From Thoreauomyces humboldtii (lineage: Eukaryota > Chytridiomycota > Chytridiomycetes > Spizellomycetales > Powellomycetaceae), in the NCBI GenBank assembly GCA_027596035.1, contig JADGJA010000638.1, forward strand, positions 1-13,419: DNA of 13,419 bases, given 5' to 3'. Made by a program: the position numbers and the translations under genes. Below are positions 1 through 8,765 of this stretch, piece after piece. Under the pieces are notes generated by a model. It had not been told where the DNA came from. It saw nothing but the letters and a program-made list of their open reading frames with translations, and ran no database searches. The first letter of the stretch is position 1. Each line of letters begins with the position of its first letter.

Positions 1-1575
1 TGGTGGGTGTGGGGACGTCGGTGGGGTCGGTCTCGGTGGCGGTGGGCGTGGCCATGTCGGTTTCGGTTGCGGTTGCGGTGTCGGTCTCCTCGGATGAGCT
101 GGAGGAGGTGGTCGTCGGGGTGGAGGTGACGGTGGAACTGGAACTGGTGCTCGTGGTCGTGCTCGAGGTGGTGGTGGGAGTTACACCGACTGATGAGCTC
201 GAGGTGGTGACTACCGCCGAGGACGACGCACTGGTCGTGGTTACTGCCGCCGAGCTGGAAGAGGGTCCGACGGTTGAGCTGCTCGAGGTCAATGGGGCCG
301 CCGAAGTGCTGGTAGAAGTTATCGCAACGGAAGAGCTCGCGGCCGAGGAGGTAGTCGAGATGACGGCATCGGAGCTAGAAGTACTGGTAGCAGCGATGGA
401 ACTGGACGACGTAGCGACATCCGCCGAGCTAGAGGTAGACGATGCAGCAGCCGAGCTCGTGGACGTGGCTGGGTCAGACGAAGAAGACGAGGAGGTGACA
501 CTTGCGATGCTCGAGGAAGAGGTACCGGCGTCAGAGCTGCTCGTGATAGCCGCGCTCGAACTTGTGGTACCAGCGTCGGTCGAGCTAGAAGTAGCCGCGC
601 TCGAGGTCAAGGAAGATGTGGTGGATACGTCCGTGGAGGTCGCCAAGTCGGAAGAGGACGACGAGGTAGTCAACGCATCAGCCGAGGAGCTGCTGGTGAT
701 GGCCGCGGTCGAAGTGGTGATCGCGCCAGAGTCCGTCGAACTGGAAGTGGTGGTCGGGACACTCGAGCTGGAAGTAGCCACTGCAGATGATGACGAGGAG
801 GATGTTCCAAGGTCAGATGACGTGGAAGTGCTAGCGACAAAGTTTCCAAGATCGGTTGACGAGACGCTGGTAGTGGTAGCAGCCGCCGACGTGGACGAGT
901 CAGTGGTGCTTGTGAGGGCGTCAGACGAGCTCGTCGAAGTTCCTGCATCAGAAGATGAGACACTAGTCGACGGCACGGGGTCCGAGCTGCTGGTGCTGGA
1001 ATCAGTAGAGGATGCAATGATGGTGGTCGCGGCCACTGACGACGAGTCCGTGGTGCTCGTAATGGCGTCTGACGAGCTGGTCGAAGATCCTGCGTCAGAA
1101 GACGATACGCTGGTAGTGGTAGCAGCCGCCGACGTGGACGAGTCAGTGGTGCTTGTGATGGCGTCAGACGAGCTCGTCGAGGTTCCTGCGTCAGGAGAGG
1201 AGACGCTGGTCGACGTCACGGGGTCGGAGGTGCTGGTGCTGGAATCAGTAGAGGATGCGATGGTGGTGGTCGCGGCTGCCGATGACGAGTCAACTGTACT
1301 AGTGCTCGTGATGGGGTCAGCCGAGCTCGTCGATGTCGCCAGGTCCGACGAAGAGCTCGTAGTCGTGATGGCGTCCGAGGTAGAGCTGCTCGTGCTGGTG
1401 ATGACGGCGCTCGAGCTCGAGATGGTCGATGAGGCAGCGTCTGTAGAGCTAGAAGTGGATGCAGCAACCGAGACGATGGCACTCGAAGTGGTAGCAACAG
1501 CGGCCGAGCTACTGGTCGACGTAGGAGATGCGATCGACGAAGACGACGTGATGACGTTCGAAGAGTCTCCGTTGC
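1..1575 (-). other. Mucin-like Ser/Thr/Ala low-complexity stalk
   Basis: On the minus strand this stretch reads as about 525 residues dominated by Ser, Thr and Ala with scattered Asp and Val, in short blocks such as SSSDAG, AITSTTDSS and AAATTTSV. Near base 1 the composition shifts to Thr/Pro/Glu (TATETD, PTDVPTPT). This is typical of heavily O-mannosylated stalks of fungal wall proteins. It is part of the gene at 1-3917, downstream of the last cysteine-containing beta-helix region (about 1590-1999). Confidence 0.85.
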
Positions 1576-3917
1576 AGATATCGCTTGCATCCATCCAGTC
1601 GATGAGACCCAATACCGTGGCCGTCGAGTCCACGAGAAGACTACCGCTGCTCGCGTTGTTGGTCGTGTTTCGGAGACAGGCAGCGGGTCCACAGGGTGCG
1701 ATGTTGTACTTGATGACTCCGCTGTCGTCGAGGTAGGAGTCCGACGTGGTGTCGATTCCACCTCCGCAGATCACTGCGGTGTTGTTCTGGATCGTTGCGG
1801 TGGTCTCGACGTGAACGTTGGCGTTGGGGCCGTTGAGAGCGATGCCGCCGCCAAAGGTTGTAGCGTATGAAAGGAGGATCGAAGCTCCACCGCGGACCGT
1901 GGCGTTCCCGGAGGCGACATTGTAGATTCCACCGCCGGAAGCTCCGGCCAAGCAGGTGGTGATGGTGCAGCTGTCTGAGATATCGACGTTACTGGCGGAC
2001 TACAGAAGGCGAAGACAATCAGCGGACTGACGAGAGAAATAAAAAACGGGCCGTTAATCGCAGCTTACATTGAAAACACAACCACCATTGCCGTGGGTCG
2101 ATCCAGTCATGGTCGACGATCCGTAACATCCGAAGAAGGTAGCGTTTCCACTCGTGGCCGTAGTTCCGATCCTGGCGATTCCACCGTCCGTGCCGCTGTA
2201 GGCGCCGGTAACGGTGGAGTTGGTCATGGAAAAGTAAGCACCAGTGTCGGCACTGACGAGTCCTCCGCCGCTAGTGCCTGAGGAGGCAAGAGACGTCACG
2301 TTGGTGGCCGAACTATTGATGAAGTAGAGTTTGGCCAGTTTGGTAACGTAGAACGCTCCTCCGTTTGGCGCCGAGGTGTTTGCAATCGTACAGTTTGTCA
2401 AAGTAGAAGATGGGATGAGGTAGGGCGTGCTGCCAGTGTTTCCGCTCAGCTAGAAGAATAAAGGCAAACATTGTTATTAGCACGGCTACAGGCCGAACAA
2501 AGAGTCAGTGTTGCCTGCAACTCACCCCAATGGCTCCACCAGTGCTAGCGTACAGATTGGTGAACACACTGTTCGTAAAGTACGAGACGCCGTATCCAGT
2601 CTATTACATTGTAGTAGAAAGTCATGAGAATACCGCTCAGGAGCAAATCTTTCTTTGAAGCCGACTTACGAATGCAGCACCCGAACCCGAAGAAGTGATG
2701 TTGTTGAAGGTGAGACCGGTCGCGTACACGTTCGTGTTGGACTGCGAGGTCTGGACCTGTGCGGAGGTACTCTTGAGAGAGTCACGGAAGACGACTGCAC
2801 GGACAACGACAATGCTCATCAGTCTCATGTATACACATGGCCCGGATGCTTTCATGCATTTTTGCAAAATTACCATTCGTGAGGTTGACGTTGGTGACGG
2901 TGCCGCTGTCCGAGATGGCGAAGAGACAACCTCCCTTTCCGGTCTGTGCTCCAGCGGGTGTGACGACGGTGCCGACGATCGATCCGACGCAGGAACCAGT
3001 GTTCCAGACGAACGACGCTCCCTTGTCCTATGATGGTATGCGCAAGAAGGTTTGAGCATGAAGGAAGCCTGTCGTATCCGTATCTTTTTCTTCCAGGGAC
3101 TCACCACATAAACGGACCCGCCGAGAACCTTACCAGCCACGCTGACACCGTCGCCGATGAAGGAACATCGGTTGCAGGTGTACGTGTTGGGGGTGGTGAC
3201 CCACAAGGATCCACCCTGCTGAGCAGCGTTGTTGGTGAAGGTGAGATCCGACGCCGTTCCCGTGGTTCCGACGAGGTAGAGAGCACCGCCCGAGTTGACG
3301 GCGGTATTGTTGGTGAAGGTCGAGCTCGACAACGTGAGGGTGGATGTGGCAAGAGTGTAGATGGCACCGCCCTTTGCTATCATCCATGGACTTCCGCCGT
3401 TGCTGATGAAGGAGCATCCCGTGCAGGAGATGGCCGAGTTGATTCCCGCAATGGCACTGCCGAAGATGGCCTGATTGTTGTTGAAGACCACGTTCGTTCC
3501 CGTGAAGGTGGAGGCACTCAAGTAGAAGGCGCCTCCATACCGGTTGGTCTCGTTGGCACCCAGCTGGACCATGTTCTGGAAGACGGTGTCGGTGGCCACG
3601 ACCGATGCGCTGCTGGAGACACGGATCAGGGCGTCCCAGGTTGCGGTGGCGGGAGCGTTGGTTCCGTCGACTGTCACGTTGTTGAAGGTGACGGATGTGC
3701 CGGATCCCGCGATGGTGAGAAGTGGACAACCTTGGAAGATGCAGTTGGTGTATACGACCGATCCGCTCGTAATGGCCACCGTGGCGGACGAGGAAGTGCA
3801 AGCGACGACCTGACCCGATGTGCAAACGGTGCTGGTCGTGGGCCAGTTGGTGAGGGCACCGACCCCCGTCACGAGAGACGCCGCCAGCGCCGCAAGCACG
3901 ACGCTGCGGCCTGTCAT
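1..3917 (-). CDS. Secreted Pmp-like beta-helix protein with mucin-like Ser/Thr stalk (3' end outside window)
   Basis: Six exons are visible: 3917-3105, 3027-2874, 2794-2670, 2600-2526, 2449-2069 and 1999 to beyond base 1. The introns are 77, 79, 69, 76 and 69 nt, all GT-AG, with phases that close. About 1182 residues are in the window. The ATG at 3917 is followed by a signal peptide (residues 1-21, hydrophobic, small residues before ALTNW). Residues ~25-600 carry many GGAxY/GGG-I and FxNN motifs (GGAFY, GGAIY, GGALY, FTNNTA, FTNNAA), the signature of chlamydial Pmp repeats, which form a right-handed beta-helix. Paired cysteines occur throughout (CTGCSF, CNRCSF). From about base 1575 down the protein becomes almost pure Ser/Thr/Ala, as in O-glycosylated wall mucins, and stays open to the window edge. 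Inferred role: an extracellular wall-attached or adhesive protein. Whether it ends in a GPI signal or membrane anchor cannot be seen. Individual intron edges are inferred. Confidence 0.83.
862..1347 (-). repeat. Two tandem copies of a 243-bp (81-codon) repeat inside the mucin stalk
   Basis: Matching stretches are spaced exactly 243 bases apart. Bases 864-957 match 1107-1200 with few substitutions, and 966-1050 match 1209-1293. The spacing is a whole number of codons, so the Ser/Thr frame is preserved. Copy two carries a small in-frame insertion near 1291-1296. Weaker half-repeats of about 120 bases lie within each unit. The copies are much more alike than the rest of the stalk, suggesting recent unequal exchange. 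The outer limits are approximate. Confidence 0.8.
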
Positions 3918-4668
3918 CCTGCGAGTAATGGTGTCGATACTGATCCGAAGAAAGATGTGGTGGTGCGAAAGGTATCGAATGTCGCCTTCTGATTGATTGA
4001 GTGGTATTCAAAAGCTCAAAGGTATCGAGAGCGAAAAGAACGGCCGGGTATGAAAAAAGTCGTTATGGGGGAGACCAACAGAAGGGGGGAGGCGAGTGCC
4101 CAGGGATGAAGAAGAGCTTGTGTATACAGGGAACCGATTGCTTCCGGGGTTTTTCAGGCGTGGACGTGGCTGTTCGTCCCGGGTCTGTGTTGACACGGGG
4201 TGCCCTTGGGATCTATTTTCGGCGAGTGAGTCGTTGCCTTGTTGTTGTGAATGCTGAATAAGGTGTTCCGAAGCCTCTCCGGGGCGGGTAGCGCCTCCCC
4301 GTCGGTCCGTGGCTTTGTCCAGACTCTGTGTAAGGGCGAACCTCTGGGACCCCCCAAACAGAGACGGGACGTAAAACACAAAGCAGCGCCTTCCCCCCGG
4401 GCCGACATTGCTCTTCCAACTGCTATTTCTGGGGAAGAGGGGATCCGCAGGCGTGTGGTAAGGTTTTCTGGACAGCCACCAGCTCCAGGACGGCGGAGCT
4501 CGGCTCGACGGCGCTTACGTGAACAGGAAAGACTACACTACACCAACCGGCTGCAACAGCTTCATGTGCGTCCGATTCGTCGTAATGGCAAATATAGAAG
4601 ATGAAATTGAGGGTCCTCGTATAATAAAGTGCGCCGCTCCCCCCCCCCCCTTCCGCCCGCGAGAAGGC
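3918..4668. other. Intergenic region, no gene seen
   Basis: This holds the 5' flank of the Pmp-like gene and the 3' flank of the receptor gene. Open frames on both strands are short, arginine/proline-rich and unlike any family I recognise. No convincing TATA box was seen. The one notable feature is a C12 homopolymer at 4639-4650, just past the receptor stop codon. Confidence 0.6.
4639..4650. repeat. C12 homopolymer
   Basis: Twelve consecutive C bases (G12 on the minus strand) lie about 20 bases downstream of the receptor stop codon, presumably in its 3' untranslated region. Runs like this are length-unstable and often miscounted in sequencing, so the exact length is uncertain. Confidence 0.85.
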
Positions 4669-6691
4669 TCACGCGAGACTGTCCGTCCCACCGCCGCTGT
4701 CCTCCCTGGTCCGGATGACGATGACCGGTTTACCGCCGGCGACGGCGCTCTTGTACGCCGAGGAGCGTCCCCCCGGATCTCGGTTCATCATCATGAAGGC
4801 CTTGTGCGACTTTATCGATGCTGCGAACCTGTTTGTCCGTTGAAGAAAAAAAGAGGAAGGAGAAACGCTGTCAGACCGGAGAAAAAGACAAAGGGAGCGG
4901 TTTATGGTTCCTACTTTAGCAACATCTACGACGGAAAAACGGCACAGAAAAGAGGAGCGAATGAATAGAGGTTCAGTTTGCGCTTCTTTAGCGGAAAGTG
5001 AGCGGGGAACGGTCGTCACCTCGTGGAAGACAGTCTGCATCGCCGCAATCTCCGTGATGGGAGCTCGTACGGTCAGGTATCCGTCGTTGGCAAGGGCACT
5101 GAAGTCCAGATCAGTGGCCTGTTCCATCACGATCTAAGAAGGTGCCCGCAAGTGCGAAGGGGGAAAAGCGTTTTTGAGTCCGACACGAAACCGAAAAAAG
5201 GAGAGGGACTCCCTACGGATGTTTTCCTGGGGTTTTCTTACCGTCAACTTCCGTATCGGTGCCGTGACGAGGATGCTCAGGGCAGCTACCACGACCAGAG
5301 TGGATATTGCGACCACGCTCGTGTTGGCCAACACCTTCTTCCGACTGGCGGTCAAAGGGCCCTTTATGGATTCGACGGGTATGACGATGACGACGCACCA
5401 ATTGAGCGAGTGATCGTCGCTGACGGTCCACAGATCGACGTAGGCCTTCCCGACCGACTCGACGTCGAAGGTTCCTGACACGGGCCCGTGCAGGTCCGTC
5501 CACGAGCCGTTCGACAGCCTGCCGAGGATGTCGGCGGTGGGGACGGACAGCATGTCGAGGGGCAGGTTCTGGACCGTGTAGGGCACGCCCTGGAGGTCGT
5601 GGAGGGACATGGATTCCTGGTTGCTTCCGATCATGTATCCCGAGGCAGCGTCCCATACGGCGATGACCGTGTCCGGGGGTACGATGACGGCGGAGAGGAC
5701 CTGGGTGTACAGGTTGGTCCCTTGGGTGATGGTCAACCAACCCAGGAAGTCTGCCGTGCCTGGGTCGTCGCCGAGTGGTACGTCCCTCCACCATCCGTGG
5801 ATGAAGGAGACGATGCCGAGGTAGATTGGGGTTCCGTCGGGGGCCATGTCGACTGGACTGTAGACTGGCATGTCCCAGGATCCGCCGATGGAAGGTCTGA
5901 CGGAGTGGGCGTCGTTGGGGAAGGTGAGACCGGGAGGTTCGTAGATCCCGAGGGTTCCGTTGACGAGATTGGCGTCTGTTATGACCCATATCGTGCAGAG
6001 GTGGCCGTCATCCGGGTAGACTTCGCAATGGAGCCCTCTCTGGTCGATGTTCGGGACCAGTACGGCCGTCAGGCGATCGTGGAAGGCGAAACCAGAGCTC
6101 GTCATGTCTGGATAGGGCGAGGTGTGGGAGAAGAAGCTGTACAGGCTTGAAGACATCCAAAGGGTTACAGATCATGATCTCGACAAGTTCAGTCGAGGGA
6201 TGTGGACTCACAATCGGTTGTTTGTCATGAACACCGGGTCTTGATCGAGGTCCAAGCTATCGATCGTGGTTCGGATGGTAGGTGAACGTGCGATCGCATT
6301 GGCGACACCGTAGACACCCGCGACGGCATCGAGAACTATACAGAGGGAAGGAAAGGGATGCAAAGGCTGGCAACGGTCAGAATGCAATCAATCCACGAAG
6401 CGTTCCGAGCAGTCTCGTAGCATCTCATTTTGGCGCACTTTTGGCCTGCAACTGCTGCGAGTAGCTTCTTCTCGCCAGGTCCGTCAGCAACTCGAGGGTC
6501 TCGTTGGCTCCCGAGTAGGTGAGAGCGATGGTGGGTGTGATGACAATGATGCTCATGCCCAAGATGGTGAGGAGAAGGCAGACTGCGAGAGGCATGGTAG
6601 GACATTTTCGGCGAGTTTTGGTGGGGGCGGGTGCGAGGAGTGGTGAGTCTGTCGCTGTTGTGCCACGTCTGCTCTGACTTGCGCTTTCCAT
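4669..6691 (-). CDS. Two-pass membrane receptor with extracellular Cache-like domain and no effector domain
   Basis: Six exons: 6691-6439, 6335-6212, 6145-5242, 5133-5020, 4925-4915 (11 nt) and 4828-4669, giving 521 residues. Introns are 103, 66, 108, 94 and 86 nt. The first donor (GTGCGC) is weak. Order: short N-terminus; TM1 about residues 34-57 (PLAVCLLLTILGMSIIVI); about 340 extracellular residues with N-glycosylation sequons (NETL, NGTL, NGSW); TM2 about 398-420; then PIRKLT and a short HAMP-like tail (TEIAAMQTVFHE, then FAASIKSH) ending at TGA 4669. A membrane anchor on each side of a large globular ectodomain, followed by a helical linker, is the layout of Cache-type receptor kinases and class III cyclase receptors. 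That assignment rests on architecture; I see no diagnostic Cache motif. No kinase or cyclase domain follows, so it would need a partner, act as a decoy, or be truncated. The ATG at 6691 is the first in frame; Met33 at 6595 is an alternative. Confidence 0.72.
4915..4925 (-). other. 11-nt microexon of the receptor gene
   Basis: Exon 4 ends in phase 0 at GAG (5020) and the final exon starts at 4828 with one base before the TTC of FAAS. A direct junction of these exons shifts the frame. An 11-nt exon flanked by CGTCGTAG upstream and GTAGGA downstream adds ATG TTG CTA AA and repairs it, giving FHE-MLLK-FAAS. The introns on either side become 94 and 86 nt, ordinary for this window. The model is inferred from phase and splice sites only. 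Confidence 0.65.
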
Positions 6692-7335
6692 TCTTCAAGT
6701 TCTCAGAGGTGGAATGAAAGATGGTATCAAACAAGAACCTTGTGGAAAAGGGGGATCGCGGGCGTGCTTTGCATGGGATGACAGCCCTGAAGCTATCCTC
6801 TGGGGAAGATGCGCCATTCCCAGTGTACGGAACCTGAACGAAATCCCGTGCCTTCCTAAGGTCTGGAAATACCTTTACTTTACTTTACCCTCGCAAACCA
6901 AGAGAGGAGAACATACTTTGGAGACCCAGAGAGGGTACCGAGAGCAGGGGCTTCTCGAGTCGGTCGGACTTTTGGAGGATCCCGTTACGTAAGATCCGCC
7001 GGAGACCTTGCATCGCAGTGCATCACGCACGACCCAAGGAGGGACCACGCAACGCACCAAAAGGAGATGCTTTTCTCGCCGCCTTCCCGCAATCTCCATC
7101 TACGACTCGGACGAACGGCGGCGAGGTCGGCGACATGTCCCCACGCATGATCCCCTTTTCGACAGATAGGTCAGGGGTCCCCGTTCCCCGTAATCTTGGC
7201 CTTTCTTCGAGCGACGAGTCTGGCCGGGTGACTGTCTCTGCATTGATCTGAACAGGAGGCTGTGGGGGGTCAAGAAAAGTCGAAGGGTCGGGCTCTCCCG
7301 AGAATCGTTGATATATCGAAACAGGGCAGCGTTGT

Positions 7336-7382
7336 ATGTATCAGGTGGTGGTGATGATTAAGAAGAAAGATGTATCAGGTGG
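7336..7382. repeat. 13-bp direct repeat (ATGTATCAGGTGG) in the deacetylase 3' flank
   Basis: Identical 13-mers occupy 7336-7348 and 7370-7382, 34 bases apart. They lie 100-146 bases past the deacetylase stop codon, so they may fall in its 3' untranslated region. No function is known. Confidence 0.75.
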
Positions 7383-7434
7383 GCGATGTAAACAACAATT
7401 AGCTAAAACTACCATCTAGAGTAAAGATTCACAA

Positions 7435-7468
7435 AGAAGAGAGAGGGAGAGGGAGAGAGAGAGAGATC
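7435..7468. repeat. GA-rich microsatellite
   Basis: An imperfect (GA)n/(GGGA)n tract ends 14 bases from the deacetylase stop codon. On the coding strand it is a CT-rich tract at the start of the 3' untranslated region. Confidence 0.85.
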
Positions 7469-7481
7469 TGGCAGGGTACCC

Positions 7482-8765
7482 CTACAGAGCGAGACCAGCG
7501 ATCATGACCAGGACGGCAGCCGCCGCGACGGACCGACGCATTTCCGCGCCCGTCATCGCCCCCGAGTGGACGGTGTCGGAGACAGGGGTACCAGACGGTG
7601 CGGAGGGAGCAGCAGCGGCGGGTGGGTTGGCGTTGACGGCCGTCTGCCTAGCGGGAGGGGCGGAAGCGATGGTCGTCGCGGACGCGATCGTCGACGACGA
7701 CAAACTCGAGGTCGCGTTCTGGACGGGTGGTGCGACGGTGGAGTTCACGTTCCTGTAGAAAGGCAGGTTCATGCAGGTTCCGACGGGTTGCATCTGAAGC
7801 GGGAAGGCTGCTCCCATGGCGTTCATGGCGTCCAGGGAGTCGAGGTCGACCTGGGTGGTGAACGAGTCGATGTCATGGGAGAGGGAGATGAAACCAGGTT
7901 GAGGAGTGAACCAAGATTTGACCGCTGCTACGGCCTTGTCGTGAGCTGCCGGGGTCTGCTCCGTCGCGTCCGCTGCACCGTCGTCTCTGTTGGGTCCTCC
8001 GTCGCTGTCCGTCCACACTACGGTTCGGAGACCCAGAGCGTGTGCTACGGCTCGGACGCGATCGTCGATGTCACCGTAGGGGGGTCTCCACATGGTGGGG
8101 AGGAGACCGGTGGCGTTGTAGATGATGGCTTCGGTGTACTTGATCTCGGCGACGAGCTCTTGGTTGGTGAGAGTGGTGGATGGCCTGTGACTCCACGTGT
8201 GGATTCCGAGCTGGTGACCGTCCTGGTGTTGGGCGAGGATCTCCTCGGGCCACTGGATGCCGTTGGAACCGACGACGAAGAAGGTCGCGAGCTTGCCGTA
8301 GCTCTTGAGCTTTGCGCGGAGATCGGTGGAGTCGGGATGTGTGGTGGCGTCCGCGGCAGAGGCGACGATGGGTCCATCATCGTAGGTCAGACCCCACTGA
8401 TTGGCACCTGGGCATGCTGTCACATCCGCGAGGTAGGTGGCCGTGTCCGCGTTCCTGACGCAGAGACCTTGCGGCCAGTAGCAGTTTGTTACGGCGGCGA
8501 CTTTGTCGTACGTGGTCCTCGAGTCCTTGATGAAGGTTGAAGGTGCGATACTGAGGACCTCCTGGGGAACGACGGCGTTCACGTACGCCAACGCGGTCGC
8601 CACGAGGGGGTCGTTGAGCAGGTCACCGCTGATCTGATGGTTCTCGTTGGCAGGTGGCCATGCCACGGGCATAGGCGGGGGCAATGGAATAGCCGGAGGA
8701 GTAGCAGTCTGAGCGCGGACGAGCTGGGAGAGGACCACGAGGGCTGGGATGACCCGAATGAACAT
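7482..8765 (-). CDS. Secreted, GPI-anchored chitin deacetylase (NodB / CE4 family)
   Basis: An intronless gene of 427 residues. It deacetylates N-acetylglucosamine units of chitin to make chitosan in the wall. The ATG at 8765 was chosen because it opens a signal peptide (MFIRVIPALVVLSQLVRA); the open frame continues further upstream but that part is low-quality. CE4 motifs appear in order: TYDDGP at 127-132 (Asp129 catalytic base, Asp130 metal ligand), HTWSH at 189-193 (both His metal ligands), RPPYGD at 227-232, WTDSDGGP around 251-258 (fourth motif, unusual) and SLSHD at 294-298 (His297 catalytic acid). Residues ~340-400 form a Ser/Thr/Ala/Pro linker. The C-terminus (SGAMTGAEMRR, then 17 mostly hydrophobic residues) fits a GPI-attachment signal with the omega site near 401-404. 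No chitin-binding module is present. Activity is inferred from intact catalytic residues. Confidence 0.94.
   Translation of the reverse strand: MFIRVIPALVVLSQLVRAQTATPPAIPLPPPMPVAWPPANENHQISGDLLNDPLVATALAYVNAVVPQEVLSIAPSTFIKDSRTTYDKVAAVTNCYWPQGLCVRNADTATYLADVTACPGANQWGLTYDDGPIVASAADATTHPDSTDLRAKLKSYGKLATFFVVGSNGIQWPEEILAQHQDGHQLGIHTWSHRPSTTLTNQELVAEIKYTEAIIYNATGLLPTMWRPPYGDIDDRVRAVAHALGLRTVVWTDSDGGPNRDDGAADATEQTPAAHDKAVAAVKSWFTPQPGFISLSHDIDSFTTQVDLDSLDAMNAMGAAFPLQMQPVGTCMNLPFYRNVNSTVAPPVQNATSSLSSSTIASATTIASAPPARQTAVNANPPAAAAPSAPSGTPVSDTVHSGAMTGAEMRRSVAAAAVLVMIAGLAL

Larger units (their letters stand above)
6692..7481. other. Intergenic region, no gene seen
   Basis: This holds the 5' flank of the receptor gene and the 3' flank of the chitin deacetylase gene. 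It contains a short CTTTA-type repeat near 6870-6890, a 13-bp direct repeat and a GA-rich microsatellite, listed separately. Short open frames on both strands show no recognisable protein. Confidence 0.6.

Noticed and set aside
3..1736. 577-codon plus-strand open frame rich in Val, Glu and Leu
   Set aside because: It is the antisense shadow of the Ser/Thr-rich stalk: GC-rich Ser/Thr/Ala codons read backwards give Val/Glu/Asp/Leu codons with few stops. It has no domain and overlaps a gene whose model continues across introns.
3030..3992. 320-codon plus-strand open frame
   Set aside because: Antisense to exon 1 of the Pmp-like gene, which has a signal peptide and repeat motifs. The plus frame is Gly/Arg/Asp-rich without features.
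4669..5130. Continuous 153-codon frame without splicing in the receptor gene
   Set aside because: It would include a pyrimidine-rich intron-like stretch ending in ACAAACAG and give a tail with no linker periodicity. The microexon model is in frame and restores a coherent helix.
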